A DNA stretch of 64,000 nt from Ciona savignyi (lineage: Eukaryota; Chordata; Ascidiacea; Phlebobranchia; Cionidae): NCBI GenBank assembly GCA_000149265.1, contig CH003098.1:277279-341278 (forward strand). The letters are read 5' to 3'. Both the position numbers and the translations under genes were made by a program. Shown piece after piece: positions 40,170 to 50,300 of the stretch. Numbering within the stretch: the first letter of the stretch is position 1; each line of letters starts with the position of its first letter. The notes under the pieces were generated by a model. That model saw only the letters and a program-made list of their open reading frames with translations. It had not been told where the DNA came from and made no database searches.

Positions 40170-40573
40170 GAACAGTGTGTCAGTTGTCGGTTGATGTGGT
40201 CTTGTATACAGGATACGATACCACAGATAGGTGGAGTGGTGACAGGTCCGCCGTATGTTTAAGTATTATTGTGAAAATGGATGGTTGGACTAGCGCGTAT
40301 TTATAGATGACGAACAAAAACGGAAATAAACGTTGAATAATTCGCTTAACATTTAATTTGGATAAATTTAGTGGTGCTGAAAAAAAAATGCTGAAAAGTT
40401 GTAAAAATGTTATAAGTTTTCTTTTGCGGAAAATGCTCAAGAAAATTAAATATAAATGTTAAGAAATGACACATCTTCAACCAGCCTGCAAAAGCACAAT
40501 GATCAAGAATAAAATGTGCTACTGACATCACGTACTCGTTAACTTATCGACCGTAGAGTGGATCAAACTGTCT

Positions 40574-42538
40574 TCAAAAGGTTAATTTCCTTCGAAGTAA
40601 AGCGCCACTAAATGTACTTCTGAAAAGGCCACGTTGCCCAGAGATGTCCCACCGTGAACGTCCGTACACGTATAAATCGATGATGTCACCAGCATACAGT
40701 TTAATGACGTCGACATACGGCAACATTGCGTCATACACACCACCAGTATGATAGGTCGTGCCGTTCGGGTAAACCTGTCCTTTTTGCCATCGAGTAAGCT
40801 GGTTGATAGGTTTGTGGTTTTTACGAACTTTCAGATCTATAGTGGGAAGTTCACGCGCTTTCTCCCGTTCTTTTAGAATGATATTTGCTGTAATGAGATA
40901 TATCCCGGTGACCGGTGACCTGAAGTAACCCGAATTAAAGCCGCCACCGTCATTGAGAATAACGTGATCGAAATGTATGACTTCTCCGATAGGATTTGGA
41001 GAGAAGTCTGAACCAAGAAAAACGTGGAAGGCAACATAGAACTCTGTTAATGCATGTAGGACAGTATATTAGCTGTGCAATGTCGTTTTCAAGTTTATTG
41101 CAATTAATTTTTAAGCAATAAATGTCACCTGTGTTCCGCACAATCGCCATGCTCTGTCGTTCCAACACACCGAGCCTTTGGTGGATTTGTTGTCTTAAGA
41201 ATCTCTGACCTTTTTGAAACTCTCGAATGGAGTCTTCGATTTCACGAAATTTCGACACGTAGTAGCGATGCGGATAGAGATCAGTTGTCTTTTGCACCAC
41301 ACCACTGCAAGGCATCAGTTATTAACGCATGCATAATTTAACGAATACAAAAATCAATGTTTAATCTTAAAATTTTGTCACATTAAAACCCGGTAAATGT
41401 CAATTTTACGGTGGAATGACAGGTCATGGGCAGTAGACAGTTATCTTCCTTTAATGCAACTTGTCCTTGATATTGTACAACATATTTTTCGCACCTTATT
41501 TTCGTTCTTGTCTTATTTGCAAGTTCGTTCTGGCGGTTGACCTCAAGCGGTTTTTGCTTCAAAGATAAAGTTGGCAGCCAAGCCGTTTTATTTTCAGGCT
41601 TAATTCCCACCTACACAAATTAAGATGAAATATTTATGTCAATTTCATGATTGGAAAAAAACACGATGGGCGTTGGCGCGTCAATGCATTTATACAATCT
41701 ACAGTCGGTTACTGAATACAACTGCATATTGCTTAACGTAATATTTTTTCAATACATATACGGCAATTTAGCGCTTTTGCCAAACAGACCAATAAGTACC
41801 TGATTCCCACTCTTTTTATTTGTGAAAGTAAATACTACTATTACGTTATCACTCGGAAAAAATGGTTCATAGAGAAAAAAGGGTCAATTGCATGACCTAA
41901 TCCATCTCATATAATTACATTTGGCTTGAGCAACTCCTCATTGCTTAACACTTTCTTGTTAAGTAAGTAGATTTTCATCAATAGTTCCTTGTTCTCAGCC
42001 ACCCGCTTGTAGTTCTCTATGGCTAAAACGGGTACAACGTTTTAATTATTAATAACGCCTCTCGTCACAATTTGTTATTAATTTAAAAATCTCCGATCAA
42101 CTAGTTCATGGCACATTTAATAGTTGTGTAAATCGTTTTATAGCACGGAAAAGCATTTCTAGTATTATCTATATGGCGTTCTAGGCAGTTATACTGTGTT
42201 TATGCCCGGAATCAATGAATTGAGAAAAAATTATTGTGTTTTTTTCCATTACTCCATTACAATAGGAATCCACTTCTTGCTTATTGTCGATATACGTAAG
42301 TGCACATTACGATAGTGCCTATTTTCCACTTACCCAAATGAATTGTGAAACTTGCAGAAAGAGCTGCCAAACTTAAGCTCAAAATCAACAAGCATGTGAC
42401 TAGTTGGTCACGTGAGTGCGAACTAGTGGTTTTATTCTCAGGTCGTATCTCACTGTTTCTCCGATTGTAACATGGTCGAAAAGTTCTATGTTGATTCGAT
42501 ATGTTGTTGCTATCACGTGCACGCGGTGTTGCCTCCAT
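40574..42538 (-). CDS. Type II membrane protein with coiled coils and C-terminal C1q domain, 391 aa
   Basis: Five exons on the minus strand: 42538-42334, 42022-41919, 41610-41390, 41304-41129, 41043-40574; every junction is AG/GT, phases agree, and the sum is 392 codons with TGA. There is no N-terminal signal peptide. A basic cytoplasmic stretch is followed by one hydrophobic segment at about 46-66 (LVTCLLILSLSLAALSASFT), giving a type II topology. Residues 69-103 and about 190-230 are heptad-rich, Glu/Lys/Leu-rich coiled coils suited to trimer formation. From residue 237 the sequence follows the globular C1q fold: HFDHVILNDGGGF, SPVTGIYLITANI and the closing STFSGALL. No collagen repeat is present. 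C1q and TNF domains share a fold; the FDxVxxN and G-x-Y pattern and the FSGxLL end favour C1q. Likely a trimeric surface or shed ligand or recognition molecule; the partner is unknown. Confidence 0.85.
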
Positions 42539-42570
42539 GTAATAAAACCTGGTTAATAAATAAAAAAATA
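42539..42570 (-). promoter_or_regulatory. 3' splice acceptor before the C1q gene start codon (probable SL trans-splice site)
   Basis: On the minus strand TTTTTTTATTTATTAACCAG ends at 42549 and leaves a 10-nt leader (GTTTTATTAC) before ATG. In-frame Met codons further upstream lie in the pyrimidine-rich intron-like side, so I take the Met at 42538. Confidence 0.5.
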
Positions 42571-44228
42571 CTTTCAAGTTAACTTCAGCCTAACAGTTAA
42601 AAAGTCCTGCGAATAGACCAAAACTCATTAGACACTAATCACATTGATTATCCAAAAAACGCCTTTTCTGCTACAAAGCAACTCCATTGATTCCGCCTCG
42701 CAGCTTCAGCCAAATAACGCAATACTTATTTTACAAATATCTGAAGTCTAATTTATATTTAAAACTAAGCCCTTTTTGTCATTGCAATAAGCGTGCCAAT
42801 GGCATAATGGCCGTTGGTCTGCCTTTAAACAGATCCGTTTAACCTGAAAATCGATTAGACAACAAATTCTTGATATGCTCCTTTTTTAAGACGTCTCACT
42901 TTTCTTTCAGGGTGTCCTGTTGACGCGTATTCATTTATTTTCAATGCTAAAATAACAATTCCACATAACGTAGTGATTACTTAAGTATCCATATACCAAT
43001 TTCGACGTCGGTCTCGACAATGAGCAAAATCGCGAAAACCAAGCGGCTTAATGCAATCGGTCGTTATCTCATGCAGCATCTATAGCAAGAACATTTTGCT
43101 GTTTAAATTCTTTGCCGCCTATACCTATTACCTCAATTTCGCATCGACTTGACATTTTCTTAATGTACTTTCTGGAAAGTAGTTGTACGACTAACACGGC
43201 GCATCTCCTTTGGGAGCGTAACATGTTTCCAAGGGATTAGCCGGTGTCGTGCCTAAACGTAGATACTTTTACGTTTGTAGGGTGTAAGGAGACTTAGAAA
43301 ATAGACCTACGCGCAGTAACATCCTACGATCTGGTTTGTGGCAGTCGGAACCCTAAAGAACGAATCATAATCTGTCATCTGAACTGTAAAATATTAAGCA
43401 TGAAACCGTATTAGGCTGAGTGTAATTTTAATCTTAAAATCACATATGACGCGTGATTGTAAATGAACGTATTTAGTATCAGGCTATTCTGTTTTAACAT
43501 CATAGCGTATTTTTGATCTGCATAATACGAGCAATGTAAACTACAGTATATCTGTAGAACAAATGAATCGATGTGGATTTTCCGCTTGAACACAACCCGT
43601 ATAACGCAAATATAATTGAACTTTAAATGACAAAAGTTCATAACACAAACGTTTGGTCGATATACCAGAAATCAGAGTTTCGCCCGATATCGTCTATCTG
43701 CATCAATGCGAAATTTTCAATCGCTTGGGTTAGCACACGAAGCAAAGTATCATGTGCTGCTAGGTGTGCCGATTTATATTTTGACCGCGTTGTCAAGATG
43801 AATTAGGAAGGTCATTGCTCGACTAGGATTGACCCTAACCACTTTCTGTCCACCTAACGCTCTTTCTCTCGAACCAGAGGATTCAAATTTAGAACCGATT
43901 TAAAATCGATGTAATATTATATTCTCAAAACACTCTGCAATCGATCTTTGATTTGACAGTTAAAAGTTGAACATCTTTGATTTTGACAGTTAAAAGTTGA
44001 ACATCACTAGAACTGACTTCCCTCCAATCTTGTTTCGGTTTGCCTGCTTAGTAGACCATTTACGGTATTCACACACATCATATCCGATGCAGCAGCGATT
44101 GCAGATCACTTACTTGCCTACATAAGAACATTGTTTTTTGTAGGCCTAGGAAGTTAGATATTACACTAGTTGCGATCTGCGATTCTCTACACGTTATTTC
44201 CGACCGACCATTAGAATTTCACTATTTA
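42571..44228. other. Intergenic sequence between the C1q promoter side and the composite insertion
   Basis: No exon chain was found. A small tandem duplication of about 30 bp (TTTGACAGTTAAAAGTTGAA twice) lies at 43950-44005. Divergent regulation of the C1q and PSMD5 genes may be sited in this and the following region. Confidence 0.5.
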
Positions 44229-44255
44229 AGTCCAGCCTGTTGGTCTAGCGGTTAA
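44229..44255 (+). repeat. SINE (Cics-1-like) head, split from its body
   Basis: AGTCCAGCCTGTTGGTCTAG followed by CGGTTAA matches the first 27 bp of the full SINE at 58672 and stops exactly at TTAA. The rest of the same SINE resumes at 46218, so 1,962 bp have been inserted between. Confidence 0.85.
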
Positions 44256-44718
44256 GGAGGCGTTCAACTAATTATTCTCCCTATCTCTCCAATGCAAACT
44301 GACCTCACAAACACGACTGTCACTCAAAATCCTGACATAGGAAGTCTTAGATTTTTTCACAATTTAAAATTGAAGCTTGGATCTGCAACCTAAACTCAAA
44401 ACCCTACAAAATTTTGTTTAAAAATTTTGAGCCCATACCACCTCGTACATCGGCAACTTTTTTTCCAACAAACAGCTAGCAGATGCACAATCAACACCTT
44501 TATTTTACAAAGCACTGCTCCACGATTACAAAACTTTACAGCTAAACGAGAACACCGGCGCGCAGCCTAGCACATGCTGCTTTCAACCAAACAAACATTG
44601 GGGAATCACCACCATTGTTACTCAGCAAAACACTCCGTTTAAAAACAATTACTCATGGAGGGTACCACTCGTCACATCCTGCCGTTCATAGAGGTCTTAA
44701 TTAGGTTATATCTCCATC
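44256..44718 (+). mobile_element. TTAA-type miniature inverted-repeat element, copy A
   Basis: Begins GGAGGCGTTCAACTAATTA; the 3' end reversed reads GATGGAGATATAACC... (in copy B GATGGCGTATAACCAATTA). The two ends therefore form imperfect terminal inverted repeats next to TTAA, as in piggyBac-superfamily non-autonomous elements. It has no coding capacity. Confidence 0.85.
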
Positions 44719-45357
44719 TTGAGAAACGTGTGACTCGTTCCAGTTTAGGTTTAAACTGTACGAACTTACTAGTAGAGGTCATTCTGTAAGACTCCTGTCC
44801 AAATTTTAACCGTTTCTGTTGACTGCTTCGGCTATTACAGGCCTTCGACTGAAGGGTGGTCATTCTGTAGATTTCATTTGGCGACAGTGTCACTGGTGAT
44901 GACTGAAACTCTTCGTACACATTAAAATTCACTGCTTAATGTTTCACAACTTTCAGCACATTCTTTCACTGTAATTTGAAAGGTTTAAAGTCCATAACCA
45001 GAGTACAAATTGTTGTTTTTGAGTAAAAAAACACACCCAATGTCACCTTTGAGCCTCGTGTGACCACATTTTGTCCGCCTCCAGTTCTTTCACCAATGTT
45101 TGACAATCAAGGATGGTTAGGATTGGTAAGTTTTTTATATCTTCTGTATGCATAGGTGTCCAACAACACATCTAGGCCTTCACACCTGCCCAAAAATTAA
45201 AAAATATGAAAAAAAGGTACACATGTGGATACCAAGAGGAGTGCATTTTCCAGTCCGATATCACAAATCGGATTAACAGCCTGTATCGAAAGATTGTCTG
45301 GTATTTATAAAAGCCATTCGAAGTTAAGTTCTTGAAAAAATATCCGAACGACCCTCT

Positions 45358-45592
45358 ACCGGCAGGTACCTCTAAATACTACAGGAGCGCTTGGATCGCT
45401 TACTATACTTAGTAATTACAAAAGCCATGATATTAATGTTAGGGTTGGGGTTAAAGTTAGTTCTGGGGTTGAGATTAGTGTTTGGGATAGGGTTAGAATT
45501 ACTTTCCATAGCAATCTAAGTGATCCAAGCGATCCAAGCGCTCCAAGCGGTCCTGTAGTATTTAGAGGCACCCCTCTACCGGAGTGAAAATG
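45358..45592. mobile_element. Small inverted-repeat element with telomere-like interior
   Basis: Arms CCTCTAAATACTACAGGAGC then GCTTGGATCGCTT (45371-45403) and GCGATCCAAGCGCTCCAAGC then GGTCCTGTAGTATTTAGAGG (45523-45570) are inverted repeats. The interior (45435-45505) carries degenerate GTTAGGGTTGGGGTTAAAGT motifs. A similar GGGTTAG-rich stretch occurs at 5915-5990. It lies within the composite unit. Confidence 0.65.
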
Positions 45593-45757
45593 ACCAAAAA
45601 TGAGGAAAAATGACTAATTAATTACTTTGCTAATTAGCATAAGTAATTAAGTGTTAGATTTTAGACAAACAGTTGACTAGTAACATTTATCCACACTCAA
45701 ATTTCTATAAATTTGGAGATTTTGGCAAAAAAATCAAAATGGCCCGTTTTTCATTTA

Positions 45758-46217
45758 GGAGGCGTTCAACTAATTATTCTCCCTATCTCTCCAATGCAAA
45801 CTGACCTCACAAAAACGACTGTCACTCAAAATCCTGACATAGGAAGTCTTAGATTTTTTCACAATTTAAAATTGAAGCTTGGATCTGCAACCTAAACTCA
45901 AAACCCTACAAAATTTTGTTTAAAAATTTTGAGCCCATACCCCCTCGTACATCGGCAACTTTTTTTCCAACAAACAGCTAGCAGATGCACAATCAACACC
46001 TTTATTTTACAAAGCACTGCTCCACGATTACAAAACTTTACAGCTAAACGAGAACACCGGCGCGCAGCCTAGCACATGCTGCTTTTAACCAAACAAACAT
46101 TGGGGAATCACTACCATTGTTACTCAGCAAAACACTCGTTTAAAAACAATTACTCATGGAGGGTACCACTCGTCACATCCTGCCGTTCATAGAGGTCTTA
46201 ATTGGTTATACGCCATC
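45758..46217 (+). mobile_element. TTAA-type miniature inverted-repeat element, copy B
   Basis: Nearly identical to copy A over about 460 bp with only scattered substitutions and one or two single-base indels, so the two are recent relatives. The 3' end GGTTATACGCCATC is followed directly by TTAA and the resumed SINE. Confidence 0.85.
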
Positions 46218-46495
46218 TTAAGTGCTTCGCCTTTCAATCAAAAGGTTGCAGGTAGGAAAATCGCTAGCTAGACGGTTGTGTCCTTGGACAAGGCACTTTA
46301 CGGACATTACCTGCACCCAGCAGATTAATGGGTTCTACCAAATTGAAGGAACGTGTCTATCATACACAACACACTACAATAGCTCCGGTAACCCGACGAT
46401 GGGCGCGAGGTCATCTGACGTTTGCCCGTGTGTTAACCCCCTTGATTTTTCCATTTACGGGGATAAACATGAATATCCTATCCTAAATAAAATCT
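46218..46495 (+). repeat. SINE (Cics-1-like) body, continuation of 44229-44255
   Basis: TTAAGTGCTTCGCCTTTCAA onward matches the full SINE through AAAAGGTTGCAGG, TTGGACAAGGCAC, ACACAACACACTACAATAGC and the tail GGGGATAAACATGAATATCC. Confidence 0.85.
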
Positions 46496-47270
46496 TCCTG
46501 CGTAAAACGTTTTTAATTCATGTCTTTTGTGGTCATATCATTAAAACATCAGTGGTTAGTAGCCGTTGCAAGTACATGATCATACGATGTTGCCGTAATG
46601 TATCGGAAATAGAGACGTACTAACTTCCTACTTAACATGCATTGTCGCTACCCCTACATATGGTCATTGAATGTGTTCAAAAAAAAAATCCTACAATACT
46701 GTTATTGTTTAAATAGGCATAACACTACGCCAGTAGCTTAGTTTTACGCTAAAAACCAGCGGAGTTGAACTGTGACTAGCATCCAGTAACTATCAAGTTT
46801 GCGTTTTCCACTGAATATACAGTTCAAAGTCGGGGAATACCCGTTGTTAGATCAATATGTTGGAGTTACTTAATCTTGTGTACTACAACGCTAGAACACT
46901 GGATGTTACAGGACTGGTTATCAAATATTCGTGTTCTTTACGGGAAAGCGTCAAACGAAAAATGGTATTAAGGTGTGTCCATCTTCGGGTTACTTGAGCA
47001 CGGACGCTCTTAGCTCTTATCTTCTGAGCTAACACAAGGTTAAGGATATTAAGTTTAATATGACCCTTCAGAACTTTCCGTCCAAGAAATATATTTTTTA
47101 TAAATTTTTCTTAAATACCAACCAGGACAGTCATTTTCATTTATTTAATAAAACGCGCGTCCAGTTTAGTCATGCAGTAACTGCAGGGATACAACTTTCA
47201 AATAAACATTAGGGGTGCTGTGATGTGCACAACAAAGTGCCTACCAAATGCTGCATCATTGTTATGTCAC
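46496..47270. other. Immediate upstream region of PSMD5
   Basis: No gene or known repeat seen. Presumably carries the PSMD5 promoter; I cannot identify a TATA box or initiator with confidence. Confidence 0.4.
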
Positions 47271-47271
47271 A

Positions 47272-47288
47272 TTTTTGTTTTATTTCAG
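47272..47288 (+). promoter_or_regulatory. 3' splice acceptor in the PSMD5 leader (probable SL trans-splice site)
   Basis: TTTTGTTTTATTTCAG ends at 47288, 71 nt before the ATG, with no convincing 5' exon donor between the upstream SINE and this point. Spliced-leader addition at 47289 would give a short 5' UTR. Confidence 0.45.
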
Positions 47289-47359
47289 TTTGCTTTACGT
47301 CGACTAGATGTGCTAACGTCATTCCTTAACGTTACCGAAAATATTAAAACTTATGAAAA

Positions 47360-50300
47360 ATGGATCAAAACCTATCTGCTCTTATGCACAACTTGTCTAT
47401 TAGTGAGAATCGCCTTGAAACTTTAATCTTCGAAATAAAAACAGTTGTAGCCAGCTCACATTCGTCGCATTTTAAGAATATTATAAAGGCCGCTGATTTG
47501 GAAAGCCTCTTTCTTTGCTTGGACACTAGTGAAAGGTATTTATTTTTTGAATGTATTTTAACTTTATGAATATTTTTTTTAATTTATCGGTTATTGTGTA
47601 ACCTTTCAGTCGAAGGGTTACAGCTTTAAAACTGGTCTCTAGCTAGTTGCCCGTATGGAAAGTCTGTCAATTTTCGCCGAGATCTCGAGTGTGCACGTGC
47701 CAAATATTTAAGTGTGCAGTGTGCAAACGTCCAAGGGTGCACACTTCAAGTGTGCACACAATCTCCTTTTTATAACTGTTTTACCAAAATCTTAAAAAAA
47801 CATATTATTCTAACCTCAATCTTTCGTGTCCGTCAGCTAACATATCTATCTACGTAACTAAAAATGTACGGAAAGTAAATTACCCGAGGTCCAGAGGTAG
47901 GTTTACAAGTTTATTGGAAATTATATGATGTTTATACTGCCAGCTCGCAAGCGTGTGTGAAATTAGCCAAGTGTGCAAAGACGCAGAGAAAAAAAAAACT
48001 CGAGTGTGCAGCTGCCGTACCATACTGGGCTAGTTGGTTGTGTCCATGGGCAAGGCAATTAATGTACATTGACGCAGCTTGCATTTTTTCATTCATGGGG
48101 ATAAACAGGAATATCCTATCCAGTTGACAAGCAAAAATTAATTATTCATTTAGTTAGCCTAATCAGTACCGTCCGTAAGGCATACTAAAGCAATGTAAAA
48201 ACTACAATTTTATACAAGAACCTACATGCATGAACAGTGAACACAGTGAAGCAATTTTTGACCTTAAATGTTTTTTTTGGTATGAAAAATATGTGATTCA
48301 CTGTGTTTTTGCATGTGCTCTTAAAAGATAAATCCTTGAATACAGATTTCTTGACCCGCCAATACAAAAAATTAATAGTTAAGGTACCGGTACATATATC
48401 TAGATTCGCACTATAGTTTTACATGGTTTGATTGGTAGTTACGTTGTAACCTCAATACATAGCCTGTTTATAATTTTACCAATATATTATCACCCAGCAA
48501 TAAAGTTTACTGAATCGATCAGTAAATCTTAAATTTGCATATCTTTAAAATACATTTCCTGTTTTTAAATTATTATTTTTATTCAAGTTTAATTTTTGTA
48601 GGTTTGCCACGGTTTTACAATGCATCTCTTTGGTAGGGTGCTGTAAGCTTAAAAAGTTTAAGAACCATAGTATTTGCATAGTTGTATTACGATAGACCCC
48701 CTTTATTTCACATATCGAAATGTTTACTCTGAAATTCACCATATTTCATCGACCTACATGTGTCCAGTACTTCCAGTTTAATATAGTTTTTACATCCAGA
48801 GAAGAAATTGAAGCAATTTGTTTTATTCTCACATCTTTACTTCCGATTGTCGATCCAGTAGATGTCGCCGTTCAACTGTCATCATCAATTCAAAAAGGGT
48901 TGACCCACCCAAATAGTGATGTTCAACTTTTAACTCTAAAAGAGGTAAGCTTATTAGTTTAACATGTTAGCACATTTGTTTTTACTACATCAATAACTGT
49001 CCACTGGCCAAGTCTTTTTGTTTCTTTAAATATGTTACCAAAAGTATGCTGCTCTGTGGAAGGTCGCATGTGTTAATTTATCTAAGGCTTTAATATCATT
49101 AATTTTAGCTTAGAATAAATTTGCTGTCACCATTTAGTTTGCTTAATGTAAGGGTGAGTGATTCTATCATGCTTCCTTTTTTTAAATAACTTTGCTATCC
49201 TTTTTAATGTGATGATGGAGCAAAAAAAAATAAATTAAAACTATGTTTTGCAGCTCCAAAGAATTGTAGGGACAACAGATGGGTCATCAGCGCTGGCAGA
49301 TTCACCAGAAACTAGTCGATTTGCTATTTTTCTGGTTGGTCATCAAGATGAATCCCTATCTTTGGCTGCTGTAAAGTTTCTCTCCGATCTTGGCAAAACT
49401 TCTCCTAATGCGGCACGAATTATCCTAAAGCCCGGATTTCAACCACATTATAGAGATCTTAAAACAGTTATGCAGAAGAGCGATATTGTAAGGTTTAGAG
49501 TATACGAGGTATGTATGTCTGTTTTTGCATTGAAATTTTAAATAATTCGGAATAAAAAGTAATTTTATCTATTTGCTTGATTATTCAATGGTGGGCGCAA
49601 TGTGACCAGACAATTTTCCGTGTGTTAACCTCCTTGGTTTTACACGGTGATAAACATGAATACCCTATTGTATGATATTTATTAATAAAACTTAACTAAA
49701 TTGCCAATCCTATTATTAACGTTACAGATCGTTTGTAATATACAATCTGAATCTAATGAGATGTTAGAGCTCTGTATAGAATCTGGATTGATTAAACAGC
49801 TTGTTGAAGAATTAGATGGTAAGGATATCGGGTTATCGGCCGAAATTTTTGACAGAAATAAAAACTAAAACTTCCTTACAGGCAACGATGTGTTGAGTAA
49901 GGTGACATGCTGCGCAATGTTGTCTGAAATGTCGTCGTCAAAACACAGTTTGGATTATATAACTCAATCGGGTGTGGTTTCAAAAATGGTTGAAATGGTT
50001 AAGGATTCTGATTCAGATCCATTTTCAGATCTTTATGTCCCAGGTAACTCTTTACTGTTTATAGTTATTGTCTTTGTGCTGCTATGCATAGGAGCAAATG
50101 TCTGCCCTTTTTAATTTATTTTTTATTGAGTCCAATTGTTTATCCTTTGAAACACACTAAATTTAGATTTTAAGAATACTTGTTTTTCTTCTAAGAATGT
50201 ATGCCATAAGTAATTATGGGTCCCATTTGAAAAATTGGGACATATATTGTTTTTGTCCGTTTTTTTTTTCTTTGTCAAACGCTTGACAGGCATGGCATGT

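Larger units (their letters stand above)
44256..46217. mobile_element. Composite TTAA-target insertion: two miniature elements flanking 1 kb, inside a SINE
   Basis: Two near-identical 460-bp elements in direct orientation (44256-44718 and 45758-46217) enclose 1,039 bp of other DNA. The outer boundaries are TTAA on both sides, and the SINE reads continuously if the unit and one TTAA are removed. The inner boundaries are TTGA and TTTA, i.e. decayed or non-duplicated. This is what a composite transposition of a piggyBac-like pair would leave; nested or duplicated insertion is the alternative. Confidence 0.75.

Noticed and set aside
40574-41043. TNF domain instead of C1q for the terminal exon
   Set aside because: The type II anchor suggested TNF, but the FDHVILNDGGGF and FSGALL signatures fit C1q. 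A TNF-versus-C1q profile comparison would be decisive.
40945-41128. Read-through of the fourth C1q-gene exon past 41129 as one 121-codon frame
   Set aside because: Reading through leaves the C1q frame. A donor at 41129 (CACAG then GTGACA) and acceptor at 41044 restore the C1q frame with matching phase.
44672-44932. 86-codon minus-strand frame in the composite insertion
   Set aside because: No recognisable transposase or other domain; it overlaps the end of miniature copy A.
44256-46217. LTR retrotransposon (direct terminal repeats around an interior)
   Set aside because: The repeats have their own terminal inverted repeats, begin GG rather than TG, use TTAA targets, occur as solo internally deleted copies elsewhere, and the interior has no primer-binding site or gag/pol coding.
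46222-46623. 133-codon plus-strand open frame upstream of PSMD5
   Set aside because: It is the SINE body and its flank; similar short frames arise in other SINE copies.
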